64,000 nucleotides of DNA, from assembly GCA_963921795.1 (NCBI GenBank), contig OY997658.1, forward strand, positions 29,062,706-29,126,705. Direction: 5' to 3'. Below, piece by piece: positions 1 to 11,734 of the stretch (positions are counted from its first letter, which is position 1; each line of letters begins with the position of its first letter). The notes beneath the pieces were generated by a model. It saw only the letters and a list, made by a program, of their open reading frames with translations. It ran no database searches and was not told the origin of the DNA. Position numbers and translations under genes: made by a program. This stretch comes from Nannobrachium achirus. Taxonomy: Eukaryota; Chordata; Actinopteri; Myctophiformes; Myctophidae.

Positions 1-76
1 ATTGGAACGGTTAGCACCACTCAGAAAGGAATTCATAGTTCACACTGGCATACACGGAACAAGGTCAAAATGACCT

Positions 77-1187
<1,111 letters not shown>

Positions 1188-1262
1188 GAAAATGGCAGAC
1201 CTCCAAGCTCACAACACGCCGTGCTGCGACACGTTGTGAGCTTGGAGGTCGGCTATTTTCGG
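1188..1262. repeat. Stem-loop cassette, divergent copy
   Basis: The left arm reads GAAAATGGCAGACCTCCAAGC and onward, and the right arm is its near complement ending GGCTATTTTCGG. The usual GATCTACAAG is GACCTCCAAG here, and the other arm has changed to match (CTTGGAGGTC), so pairing is kept. It belongs to the window-wide hairpin family. Confidence 0.9.
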
Positions 1263-2139
1263 TGCTTGATACCACACTGAACTAAGCATAATCAAGTCAA
1301 TACTGGAGATGTGGCGTACAGCATGGATCTCTACACACAGAGGGCAATTCTTTCAACATAAGATACTGCATTCTGGTTCAGGAGAGTTGAATAAGGCAAA
1401 TACCACCTTCAGGTATGGCATGGAAAGAGGGCATTTGCATTTCTTTCACCATAGTGAAAACTGCATTCATGATCTGGAGATGGAGAGGGCACTTTTTACA
1501 GACGGATAAAAGGGCAGCGGCTCAAGCCCCCTTTGATGTCTATGTGTGCACGTGCCTGGCTATATGTAAATGTGTCCAACTTCTTCTTCCCCAGGAGAAG
1601 GAAAAACATTATAGCTTTTTATAACCCCTTACCGATATGTAACTCTGAGTGAGTGTACAAATGGAACCAAATGGACTCTTAGGGATCCATTTGGTTCTAT
1701 TTGTGCAGTTATGGGGTCTGTGGTCAGATGCATAGTTTCTTTTCTTTTTTTCTCCCAGCCTGGCTGTTGGGGTTTGGGGTTTGCATTGCGAACAACTGTG
1801 TTATGCTGTAATCACAGAGTTTGAGCTTGCATGTCTTCTCTGTTACGTGTTCATGCACAATATGTGCTACAGACATTCACCCGTACATCTCTTTGTGCTT
1901 CATCTCCATTATCTCATAGTGTTTTTCATCTCCTTTTTGGACTGCATATCCAGACTTGGCCTTTAAATATGATTTATACTTAGCTGCTCGCCGATGTCGT
2001 GCAACCTAGTATAAATCCACCAAATGTACAGTAGCATTATCCTGTTATTTTCTTAGTAATCAGTACACTGTGTTCACTTTGGAATGTGTTTCATCTGGTT
2101 TTAGTTGATGAGTTTCATGCTGGGCTCTGTCTGTTATAG
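1263..2139. other. No gene; short inverted repeat in a hAT-like relic
   Basis: At 1658-1703 an 18-bp inverted repeat (CAAATGGAACCAAATGGA and its complement with one mismatch) lies in text that resembles the interior of the CAGTGGTTCTCAA hAT group (AACTCTGAG then GTGTACAAATGG). The rest of the stretch shows nothing I recognise. Confidence 0.5.
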
Positions 2140-2620
2140 CAGGGGTTCCCAAACTTTTTTGTCTCAGGGCACCCCATGAATATTTTTTTTTAATCCGAGG
2201 CACCCCTACATTATAATTTTCACTCCCAGCACCTTATATTTTTATAGCATATCGTCGATGTCGGGTGGAAACCTTGTATGTCCAAAACCATCCGTTTTGT
2301 ATTTATGATCTAAAAATGTACTAAACTAGTGAAAACAGCCGATCTACAAGCACACAACGCCTCGCGATGCGAGGCGTTGTGTGCTTGTAGATCGGCTGTT
2401 TTCACTAGTTTTGAGGTTTCTGCCAGACAGTAATGATATTTTAGTGATTATGTTGCGAGGAAAACATTGAGATAATAGCCATTTTGGTAAATGGCTAAAT
2501 ATTTTTTCAAGTGTGCAAATAAATTCCAAATATTATCAAATTATCTCGCGGCACCCCTGGACTGCCGTCACGGCACCCCAGGGTGCCCCGTCACCCACTT
2601 TGAAAACCCCTGTGTTATAG
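2132..2620 (+). mobile_element. Non-autonomous hAT element with exact 8-bp TSD
   Basis: The element is 2140-2612. It starts CAGGGGTTCCCAAAC and ends with the inverted form TTTGAAAACCCCTG. Both sides carry the identical 8-bp duplication TGTTATAG (2132-2139 and 2613-2620). CAG...CTG ends with 8-bp duplications are the hallmark of the hAT superfamily. The 473-bp element has no transposase. A second, hairpin-bearing element (2249-2439) sits inside it. Confidence 0.9.
2249..2439 (+). mobile_element. Family B hairpin MITE nested in the hAT element
   Basis: The ends are inverted: left TGTCGGGTGGAAACCTTG, right GGTTTCTGCCAGACAG, with ATATCG/GATAT at the outer tips. The centre is a perfect 43-bp stem (2323-2365 with 2369-2411) and a 3-nt loop, using the AAGCACACAACG version of the arm. 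Related copies lie at 24957-25205, 40642-40879 and 52131-52352. The superfamily is uncertain because I could not fix the target duplication. Confidence 0.75.
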
Positions 2621-2902
2621 AATGCCCTGGTAGAGAACTGCACAAGTCGTTTTTGTTACTTCCATATAATGTACTAAGGTTATTATTTTGATAGTATATT
2701 GTGTAGACTGTGATCCTAGTTTACTGAGGCACTACACAAGTTCTTGCTCTTGATAATAGTGTCTGCTAAATGCCTAAATTGTACCTAGAGAAAAGTTTAT
2801 GCCACATGAATTTCATGTCGGTCAGAGCAACTCAAGTGTCTCGTTTCAAATCCTATGAATAATAGTTTTTAAGGAAAACTGATATATAAATGTTTAAATA
2901 CA
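2613..2902. other. No feature seen
   Basis: AT-rich DNA without repeats, exons or RNA genes that I can recognise. Confidence 0.6.
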
Positions 2903-3077
2903 CAAATTCAACCTATAGTTCTCAAATTCTGAACCCGAACCCGACCCGACATTTGGGGTAGGGTAGGATATTCTAATTAGTCGGGCCGGGTAGGGCTTCG
3001 CGCTCAATGAAAAAAATAAATGTTATTTTTGTATTATTGCGACCGAAGGTCGCATTATACCCTGAAAAACCTTGTCG

Positions 3078-3079
<2 letters not shown>

Positions 3080-3136
<57 letters not shown>

Positions 3137-3139
3137 GAC

Positions 3140-3187
<48 letters not shown>

Positions 3188-3194
3188 CGTCCGG
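3080..3194. repeat. (CTGT)n microsatellite
   Basis: Tetranucleotide CTGT array with one CTGA interruption, ending in CCGT units. Confidence 0.97.
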
Positions 3195-3338
3195 CTGTAC
3201 AGGAAGTGATGTCAGTGTGATGTCAGTGAGTCACAGTGATGTGGTACAGAATGACTCATATATGGGCATAAAAAGGATGTCACGTGACATCACTTCCTGT
3301 ACTGACAGTCAGACAAGCTACGAGATTTCTCAGGGTAT

Positions 3339-3815
3339 AAAAGTCCATATATGGTCATTCCCAGAAAAAGAAAAAACCTTTTATGTCCATGCATGGAGAT
3401 TTCTGATGTCATAAATTCCAGGTCGAAAATTAGAACGTTAGGGTACCATATATGGAGATCCAGAGGAATCAAACCAAGGCCCTAACTCACCAAGGCCCTG
3501 CTTGGCATTACTAATTAACGTACGTTTTTTTCATGCCCATCTCCATGTATGGGCATAACATATATTGTATGTATATGGATATTATTATTAATAAAGGATA
3601 AAATACAATAAAAAGTCCATATATGGTCATTCCCAGAAAAAGAAAAAAACCTTTTATGCCCATACATGGAGATTTCTGATGTCATAAATCCCAGGCCGAA
3701 AATGAGAATGTTAGGGTACCGCCTTATGCCCATATATGGAGATCCACAGGCATCAAACCAAGGCCCTAACTCACCAAGGCCCTGCTTGGCATTATTTACG
3801 TATGTTTTATGCCCA
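3339..3815. repeat. 272-bp tandem duplication
   Basis: The text beginning AAAAGTCCATATATGGTC at 3339 returns at 3611 with few differences, including the stretch ending CCAAGGCCCTGCTTGGCATT. CATATATGG/CCATATATG words recur many times, giving several short inverted pairs. Confidence 0.9.
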
Positions 3816-3888
3816 TATATGGAGATTCCTATATTGTCAATATTAAGGACATTATTAAGGATATTATGTTATTAATATTAAGGACATA

Positions 3889-4022
3889 TATGGGCGGCGT
3901 GTTCCTCCCTCCACGTCATCAGCGCCCACACCCTAGGTGGGGTTGGCGATAGGGCCTTTCTGTGTGGAGTTTGCATGTTCTCCCTGTGTCTCCTAGGGTT
4001 GATACCCTCACAAAAACATGAA
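3889..4022 (+). mobile_element. SINE body fragment without its tRNA head
   Basis: CCTCCCTCCACGTCATCAGCG through GGGTTGATACCCTCACAAAAAC matches the body of the SINE at 61733-62246, but the tRNA-like promoter part is missing. Confidence 0.8.
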
Positions 4023-4314
4023 CAAACTCCCCCCAGAATGACAACAACTAGAATCGTCAGAGAAACGCTGTGGTTGGCCAGATGGAAGGGCGAGGTCGCA
4101 TGTCAACATGAGGTCGCAAGTCACCCTGAGGTGTCTTACTAGTTTTATTACTTTTCCTCTGTGATATAGTTCTCAAATTCTTCCCAAACCCGACCACTCG
4201 ACCCGACGTTTTCAGACGTGGTAGGGCCTAACATGTATGCTAAGTAGCCTCGGGCCGGCCCAGTTAGGGCCGGGCCTTCATTTCCAGGCCCGTTGAGAAC
4301 TCAAATTCAACCTA

Positions 4315-4744
4315 ATTCAGTATTTGTTTATTCACCTTGACAACCGCAATGATCCCTCCATCCTGACCTGTACAAGGCCTTCGCATGCTGTGTATTGGAT
4401 GATGGCTGCGTAACTTCATTTGCATTTCCTCAGATGTCAGACCCACGCTAGCTTAATTGCGAGCTCGTCAGAATGCTCGTTGACATATTTATGTTTTCCA
4501 GCCGAGTACATGATGAACCAATTACCTCACAGGTTCCATGAGCGGTGGGTGGTCATGGGAGAGAGATCCTACCCTATATCCCATCCTTGTGTACAGTGTG
4601 CTGGAGAAAATACCTGACACCTTAGATCAAATAGATCATTGTTTCTATTTTCTTTCTGACATTCTGGTTGGAAAACTCAAGACATCGCTCTGGTACAAAC
4701 TGAAAGAGCACATGGAACTCAAAACTCAGTAAAGGGGTCGGAGG

Positions 4745-4746
<2 letters not shown>
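4315..4746. other. No feature seen
   Basis: Nothing recognised on either strand. Short open frames here have no coding signature. Confidence 0.6.
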
Positions 4747-4812
<66 letters not shown>

Positions 4813-4855
4813 GCGTGTGCGTGTGCGTGTGCGAGCGTGTGCGTGTGCGTGTGTG

Positions 4856-4911
<56 letters not shown>

Positions 4912-4926
4912 TGTGTGTGTGTGTGT
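4747..4926. repeat. Compound GT / GCGT microsatellite
   Basis: (GT)n from 4747 to about 4806, mixed GTGTGC units to about 4855, then (GCGT)n to about 4911 and a short GT tail. Confidence 0.97.
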
Positions 4927-5787
4927 AGAGTATGTCTGGTTCTGACATCTGACTACCTGGCCATCTCTTGTAGGGCTTGCTTCGCCGACGCTAAGCTTTG
5001 GCTCGTAAATACTAGTCTCCTCGCGTCCAGAATGTCCGCTCAGACCTTGGACAATGGACCAGTGGCCAATAGTCTTAACAGTGGGTGGACCGGATTTTTG
5101 TGCTGGGATCAAAAGCCACTTTACCAGATGGAAAACAGAAGTGTATAAGTTGGAAAAGCACTGTCTCTAACTCAATTGAAATGCCTGGATACCGAGGATA
5201 CTAACTCAACATCTTCTCCTGACTGATATCTGTTCACTGTTGGGGTTCAATCACAGTGACAGTCAAGTGTACAAATGGAATTTCTCAAAATTCCAAAACA
5301 TGGAAATAATTATACACTTGTGAGAGATGACTGTCTTCATATAGCCTACTGAACTGCAATATTGGTGATATAGTGAACTCTCCTTTAAAAATATTGATCT
5401 TCGTCACAGACACTCATTTATATTTTTTATAGGTTTGTGCTGATTAAATGTGATATATCTTGTTTGCAACTTTGTCCACACCCTGTTTGATATGACATCT
5501 AATGATTCTGCTATTCCATTTATAAGCAAATAATTGATAAATGCACAAGTTGATTGATCCTACAATGGGGAGCAATCAACTCTTAATAATAAGAACAAAG
5601 CAAACTGCATGACCTAACTACCTCATCCTTCATGGGCACCTGTTAATAAATAAGTGTATTTCAGTGGAGCCTTCCAAAGCAATGACTGATGCTGACCACT
5701 ACAGTCAGTGCCAAACTCACTACAACTCCCATTCACTCCACACCTCATCATGGACCACATTGATAAACCAATGTCCTCTGACCATAC
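4927..5787. other. No feature seen
   Basis: No exon, RNA gene or clear repeat recognised. Confidence 0.55.
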
Positions 5788-6297
5788 AGTACATGCAGTG
5801 GCGTCAGTTCAGCAAAAGGTAAGGTATGGCAACATGACATGGTCGCTGGCATGACACCAGTCATGTTGCCATACGTTAGCAACAGGTAAGTAGTAGATTT
5901 TACCGCAGGGACAAGTAAACAAGTGTGCCACACTTGAAAAAATGTGCCTGCTGCTGATAATTAACAATAATACATTGCACCTGTGCTGACCTACTGAACT
6001 GGGGGACACACCATTTTGTTAAGATAGTGGGGATACAAGTGTTGTGGAGAATACCTAGCCTCGTAAACCATTCGATTCAGAAGGCAGGAGGAATTTAGTT
6101 TACTAGGCTAGAGAATACCTGGTGAAAGCGATACATTGTAGTTAGTTTAAAGTGATTTAATAACAGAATAATCAACATATAGTCATAGAGACATTTGTGA
6201 ATTTATTTTAAGAAGTTTTATTTTATTTCTTTCCCCTGGTGCCAAGGTATGGCAGCTGCCATACCTTGCCATACCCAATTGACGCTCTGAGTACATG
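5788..6297 (+). mobile_element. Non-autonomous hAT element with exact TSD
   Basis: The element is 5796-6289. It starts CAGTGGCGTCAGTT and ends AATTGACGCTCTG, and AGTACATG is duplicated exactly on each side (5788-5795, 6290-6297). Internal GGTATGGCA/TGCCATACC words form further inverted pairs. A 55-bp MITE (6056-6110) has landed inside it. Confidence 0.9.
6047..6119. mobile_element. 55-bp MITE with 9-bp direct flanks
   Basis: The element 6056-6110 has ends TAGCCTCGTAAAC and GTTTACTAGGCTA (12 of 13 complementary). GAGAATACC is repeated exactly at 6047-6055 and 6111-6119. A hAT 8-bp duplication with one chance extra base is the likeliest reading. A 48-bp relative is at 44277-44324. Confidence 0.8.
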
Positions 6298-7720
6298 ACT
6301 CATATTTACATAGCACTGATGGAACTATATAACAATAACAGTGTTAACCTACATTCATTAACCTTGCAATGATAAGAAAACTGTGTTAACATTTTGTTGG
6401 GAGAAAATACATCTACATGATATATGTAAATAAATAATCACTGTCATGAATAATATTTTTATAGATCACAACTTCGGCTTATTTATTTAAAAGCACACAC
6501 ACGCTAGCCAACAAACATAAACAAGGCTTGGGGTGCTGGATCCATTAATGACAGGTTTATGGCTGTTGGGGGGAAACTTCCTAAACGGGACATTAACTCT
6601 GAGGCGCGGCGCGGACTGGAAACCAAGAGCGACCCGGGCGTTTTCTGACCGGACCGACCCACCACTGTTCGGGGTGTCACATGCAAAAAAATAAAAATGA
6701 AAAATAATAATAATGTAGTTAATACATCTGTTTAGTCTTTATAGATGTGTTTATTCTTTCCACTTCTTTTTGCACAGTGTCACTGTTGCCATCAATGTAA
6801 CATGACCTCGGAATAAGATGATGTTATTACCATTCCATGTCAAGCAATTAAACCTTATCTGTAATTATTCCGTTACACGTTTCATAGAATGTCATATTTT
6901 ATGTCTTCAAATATGTGTAGTATGTTAAGCACAGCATAATAAGCATACATTTTCAAATCAAGACATATAATAGTGTTTCCTTCATAGATGTATTTTACTG
7001 GCATTTTTGAAGTACTGTGTAAACGTTGCTTTTAGGTGAGTTCTAAATACATAAACGTTGTTATTGTTAACATTATGATAGAGCTGTAATTGGATTATGT
7101 ATTGTTATGCCAAGCCGATAGGTCTTTCCCTCAGCCACAGGGAGCGGACTCTGTGTGTGTAGAGTAGACTATAGGGGCCAGCTGAGGTCATCCAATCCTC
7201 AGTGGATCCGTTTTTCCTCGGGCCGCTTTTCACGGTCAATAAGGCGCGATGCAGCCGCTGCTATTAGGCTTTGGCCAGACAGCTGTCCAGCTGGGGAGAA
7301 AAGGCCTGATGTGAACCAATGGTGGATGCACTCTAGGAGTTTCACGCAAAGAAACCCTTCAAGTAATTAGGTAACAATTCTGGCCCAAAGTTTTATATGA
7401 GAGCACTTTGGACAGCATCTGAATGGATGGGATGGAATGGGATTTCACCCTCCTTTTAAACCAGCGAACTGCGAACCGCAACCTGCGGACGGGGGCCCCG
7501 CTGGGTGGGCAGCCGATGGATATTGCAAGTGGGCCCCCAAATAATTGTCAAAACACTATCTTATTGATAATAATATAACTATAAAAATAAATTAATGTCA
7601 ATAAAAAGTTATGGTCTTTTTTCATTGAAACCTTGACAGATTTTTTTGTTAATAGCTAGTAGAAACTACAGCCTTTCTCTTCTTGAAAAGTTAGCATGCT
7701 GAAATAGAAAAAGTTGAGCC
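6298..7720. other. No gene recognised
   Basis: Mostly AT-rich. A GC-rich patch at about 7460-7530 (CCAGCGAACTGCGAACCGC and onward) may be a worn transposon end, but no partner was found. Confidence 0.5.
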
Positions 7721-8195
7721 ATCTACAGCAGGGGTCTTCAACGTTTTCAGGCCAAGGACCCTTTTGGTTGAGAGAGAGATGAAGCATAACCTTTTTTCAT
7801 AGATTCCATATAGTTTTCATTGCTTGACAGTACGATCATCAGTAGTATATTTGTGTATTCTTGGATACATGTCAATTGTGTTATCAGATATTTATCCACT
7901 TGAACCATCATTCAATACTTAATAAACTTGGACCTTTCACTCTGTATTTAGTCTGCTATTTTTTCCCCTCTACATCCAAACCTCTTTGCCAAAAATAGCC
8001 GATCTACAAGCTCACACAACGCCTCGCAACGCGAGGCATTGTGAGCTCCGAATATGGACGCTAGGGTTCAAGTGGTTAATATAAAAAGAAGGCAAAAAAG
8101 GTTTCTATCACACAAATATTTTGAGGACCCTCTGTAGTAACTCTGAGAACCCCCTAGGGGTCCTGGACCCCCTGTTGAAGACCCCTGATCTACAG
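7721..8195 (+). mobile_element. hAT group 1 element, copy A, exact TSD
   Basis: The element is 7729-8187. Its ends are CAGGGGTCTTCAACG and GTTGAAGACCCCTG, with ATCTACAG duplicated on both sides (7721-7728, 8188-8195). The interior holds a hairpin cassette at about 7984-8050 whose right arm is cut short after GAGCTC. Group 1 has further copies in both orientations across the window. Confidence 0.93.
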
Positions 8196-9049
8196 TATTA
8201 ATGAGGATTAGTGAGGACTAATTACAGTATATGAGTAGTTAGGTTGAAAATGGGTGGTCCTTTAACACCTTCATTCACCACTATATATCCCAGAGTGTCT
8301 CTTAAAAAAACAACCTAAAAAACAGTAGCACTTGTTAGATCTTTTAGCTTTTAGACCAGTAGAGGCCTGGGGCCTATTTTGATCCCCCGGCACTCCACAC
8401 CACCATTCCAACCCTGACAGGCGAAACATAACCTCTGACCCCGCAACACCACCACCCCCACCCCCCCATAACCCAGGCTTTGTGAAGTCGCTTCATAACA
8501 CCACTCTCCAGACCCATGGACTGGGGGGTCCCTGTCAGTCAACGGTGAGCGGAGGAATGGATGTGAAGTCTATCAATAAGAGGAGACATGAGGCTTAGGC
8601 CAAAGAGAGCTATATGGCTATGATCAATAACACAAACGCCACCACTGCCTGTGTGTGTGTGTGTGTGTGTCGTGTGCGTAGTGTTTTTGGAGGTCGGTTA
8701 AGATGATCTCGAATCCTTCAGTTCATTAGTATGAACGAAAGTATGTTGTTCAGGAGGGAACACCTGATTCCAATCTCACCTGATAACAATCTCACCCACT
8801 CAAGCTAATTACAATCTCATTTGATAACATCTCTGCACCACTCACCTGATTTGATCTCACCTGAAAACAACTCCTCCCATGGGTAGTCAAATGACATCAA
8901 CTTCATGCTTGATGGACAGATTCAGGGCTTCGCTCCAGACCCCGACCCCTGGAATCCTTCATCCCCCTCACCGGACTGGCTGACGTCCCTCCACCTCATC
9001 TCCCCTTCCTCCATCCCATCCTCTTCCTCCTTCATTCCTAGCATTCCAA
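8196..9049. other. No gene; short (GT)10
   Basis: Contains (GT)10 at 8651-8670 and several CTCACCTGAT-like words at 8760-8880. No exon recognised. Confidence 0.5.
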
Positions 9050-9196
9050 GTTACTGAGAACTTTAGCTTAAACAACTACAACGCTCACATCAGCGTCGAG
9101 CGAGGTTGTTAGCTTGAAGATCGGCAATTTTCGTCAAAGAGGTTTCGTGTAGAGGGGGAAAAGAGTAGACTAAGTACAGAGTAATAGGTCAAGTAC
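9050..9196 (-). mobile_element. Internal fragment of hAT group 1
   Basis: GTTACTGAGAACTTTAGCTT, a decayed hairpin, then GAGGTTTCGTGTAGAGGGGG and a GACTAAGTACAGAGT word match the interior of group 1 elements read on the minus strand. Both termini are missing. Confidence 0.75.
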
Positions 9197-9363
9197 TTTG
9201 AACTTTCTGCTTCATTCACCACTTCACATTTGAAGCATTTCTCCGGTGCTCTTATCCAAAAGTCACTTAAATTGCCGTGTTGATAACGCTCCACTGCCTT
9301 GCTAAAGGGCACATGGCTGATGATGGACACACTGGGACTCAAAACTTGTGACCTAGGGAAACT

Positions 9364-9380
9364 ACACACACACACACACA

Positions 9381-9417
<37 letters not shown>

Positions 9418-9427
9418 CAGAGAGAGA

Positions 9428-9464
<37 letters not shown>

Positions 9465-9478
9465 ACACACACACACAC

Positions 9479-9510
<32 letters not shown>
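9364..9510. repeat. Interrupted (CA)n microsatellite
   Basis: CA run with a GAGAGAGAGA interruption near 9420 and other small breaks. Confidence 0.97.
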
Positions 9511-9512
<2 letters not shown>

Positions 9513-9735
9513 TACATTTAAATTTGACAATTGGCATGAGAAAACATACGTTTACATTACCAACGCAAGTGTCAAAATATAATAAAAACGGTTGAAAAAG
9601 GGTAACATACCGGTATATACAGTTGGAGGGGGGTACAGCATTGTGTAAAAAGAGCTATGCCACATTTTGTCGTTATATACGTGTTATACTGTACTGTATA
9701 TGGGTATAAAGCTTTTTGGAAAATGTGCAATTATT

Positions 9736-9738
<3 letters not shown>

Positions 9739-9808
<70 letters not shown>
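9739..9808. repeat. (CA)35 microsatellite
   Basis: Pure CA run. Confidence 0.98.
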
Positions 9809-9812
<4 letters not shown>

Positions 9813-9863
9813 GGAGTACTGTTTGGTAGTTTGGAGTACTGTGTGTGCCTGCCTGTGTAACGG

Positions 9864-10208
9864 AACCCGGGTCTCCCGCATGAAAGTCCAATATCTTAAC
9901 CATTACTCCAAAGGGATATCCCTATGGAATGAGGGCAGATACTAGACTTTTGAGGCTTCAGGCTGGGGCTGCGACTCTCTCCGCCACATTCACCCCCCTT
10001 TGACCTCCTCCTACGGGGAAACCCGGATCCGGGTCACAGCACCAATGTAACGGAGGTGATCCAAACCTCCCCACCCGGCTTCGAACCCGGGTCTCCCGCA
10101 TGAAAGTCCAATATCTTAACCATTACTCCAAAGGGATATCCCTATGGAATGAGGGCAGATACTAGACTTTTGAGGCTTCAGGCTGGGGCTGCGACTCTCT
10201 CCGCCACA
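9864..10208 (-). mobile_element. Tandemly duplicated tRNA-derived SINE segment
   Basis: A 125-bp block (9864-9988) is repeated without a difference at 10084-10208, a period of 220 bp. Read on the minus strand it has a polymerase III-like A box (TGGTTAAGATATTGG) and, in the right copy, a B box (GGGTTCGAAGCC), as in tRNA-derived SINEs. The left copy lacks 29 bp that carry the end of the B box. Identity between copies implies a recent duplication or conversion. Confidence 0.75.
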
Positions 10209-10440
10209 CCTGCCTGCCTCCAGGAGGCTACATTCAGGTGTCATTCTGCTATAGTGGTCGCAGTTCATCTCCTCTCACCTCCACTTTGGCCTAATTAACT
10301 CATTAACTGATAACTCTTACTATCTTTTATCTCCTGAGCTTGTCTTCATGGTGCATCTGGGAGCTTTGGCACCGTCACAACATTCCCATCCACTACATAC
10401 AGCACACAAGAAGCTCCTGAGGCCATGGCAGGTGAGTCAT

Positions 10441-10893
10441 CATTAGCGTTATAGTCAGGGGATATCTTATAAAGTCCTGGAATAAATTCCTTACCAAAGG
10501 ATTTCTTCACCAATGTGTCTGTAAAGGTGTCTAGTAACACATCTCACAAAGACTGAAATTCAGTTTCCCTAGGAGAATCCGTTACAGCTGATGAAAGTTG
10601 GGATCCTATTACAGTAAATTAACTATACAGGACAAAACACACCAAAATAAATATGCTTCAAGTAGTATGTGTGGGGTCAAACTAGGGGTTTTTCATGATT
10701 CTGAATCCATTGCAAGCATTTGTTTTGCACGAAAAACATTCCTTGGGGTAAAGGCGGCTCCGACAAAACTGTGAAAAGTGATGACTCATCACCAAACCAT
10801 ATTTTTGTGGGGCATTGGTGAAGAAATCTTTTGGTAAGGAATTTATTCCAGGATTTGACACTATTTCTGAAGATATTCCCTGACTATTATAAC
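10441..10893. repeat. Inverted duplication with arms of about 75 bp
   Basis: The left arm (about 10441-10515, GGAATAAATTCCTTACC inside) is repeated inverted at about 10812-10893 (GGTAAGGAATTTATTCC). About 300 bp lie between. Each arm read towards the spacer's outside gives the peptide text KSFGKEFIPG or KSFGKEFIPGF. I recognise no protein from it. Confidence 0.75.
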
Positions 10894-10907
10894 AGATACT
10901 GTAGTGT

Positions 10908-11086
10908 AGTGGTTCTCAACCTTTTGAATTTCAAGGACTCCCATAACTCTGAGCCTGTACAAAATGTTACAGACCTGTGAAGCCCCTTTTCGACTGCAGC
11001 TCTAGCACCACACTACACGACACTACACCTAAGGGTCCATTTTGAAGCACCCTCGAGGATCACAGACTCCACTTTGAGAACCACTG
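10908..11086. mobile_element. Short hAT-like element, CAGTGGTTCTCAA group
   Basis: The ends are TAGTGGTTCTCAA and TTTGAGAACCACTG. The flanks match only loosely (about 5 of 8), so the target duplication is decayed. Confidence 0.65.
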
Positions 11087-11690
11087 TGTAATAGACCAAC
11101 TTTCATACACAAAGTAGTAGCTGGCCATATGGTCGCCAGTCACCGCATGTTGTAGTTTCAAGGTGGGAAAATCCCTTATACTGAAATGTCCCTGGCAGAG
11201 TCGGTCAGGCGTGTCCTTGCGTTGCCTTTTGCGTACTCTTGTGTGTTTCAATGCCAGCTGGAGTGGCGCTGCCGGCTGGTTCCCACGGCTCTTAGCCGAG
11301 GAGCGGTGTTGATACGTTGGTATCATATGGAGTCACACTAGACCTCTCCACTGGACCCCTGTAATCTACAGCCATTCACCCAGGGTCTGGTGGAGCCCAG
11401 TTCCTTTTCTTTCAGTCTCCCTCTCATTCTGGATGCATTTCTGTCTCTAGTGTTCATCTGATTCTCTCCCTTGTTCTCTGGATCCATGTCTGTCTGTCAT
11501 ACTGTTTTGTCTGTCTCCCTCGCTCGCCGTCTGTCATCAAGTTTGTGCATAATCGTCTTTGGCTCAATTCTGTCTCTTGTTCCTCTTTAGCCGTCCCTCG
11601 TCCCTATTTCTTTCTCAATGCCTTGTCCTCTCTCTCTCCATCTCTCTGTTGTCATGTTTTATTTCCTGTGAAATAGTGTGCTGCATTTTA
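11087..11690. other. Pyrimidine-rich stretch, no gene
   Basis: From about 11400 the sequence is rich in CTGTCTC and CTCTCTC words without a clean repeat unit. Confidence 0.5.
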
Positions 11691-11734
11691 TGTGCGAAAT
11701 GTGCTATATAAATAAAGGTTGACTTGACTTGACT
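11691..11734 (+). mobile_element. LINE 3' tail
   Basis: GTGCTATATAAATAAAGG followed by three GACTT units is the typical end of fish LINEs whose 3' ends carry short tandem tails. Confidence 0.6.

Larger units (their letters stand above)
2903..4314. mobile_element. Composite repeat flanked by 13-bp direct repeats
   Basis: CAAATTCAACCTA occurs at 2903-2915 and again at 4302-4314, as a long target duplication would. Just inside are two related segments beginning GTTCTCAAATTC and followed by CCCGACCCGAC-like text (2916 and 4167), the second ending in the inverted TTGAGAAC (4300). Between them lie a repeat that starts GCGACCGAAGGTCGC (about 3039) and ends GTCTTACTAGTTTT (about 4145), a CTGT array, a 272-bp tandem duplication and a SINE piece. 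A shorter relative of the inner repeat is at 23277-23825. Confidence 0.6.

Noticed and set aside
4726..5148. Long frames of alternating Cys/Val, His/Thr and Arg/Ala
   Set aside because: They come from GT and GCGT arrays (also at 79, 9364, 20092, 27916, 33779, 58649 for GA) and have no gene features.
11691..11734. TATA box and promoter (CTATATAAATAAA)
   Set aside because: The following GACTT tandem tail shows it to be the 3' end of a LINE.
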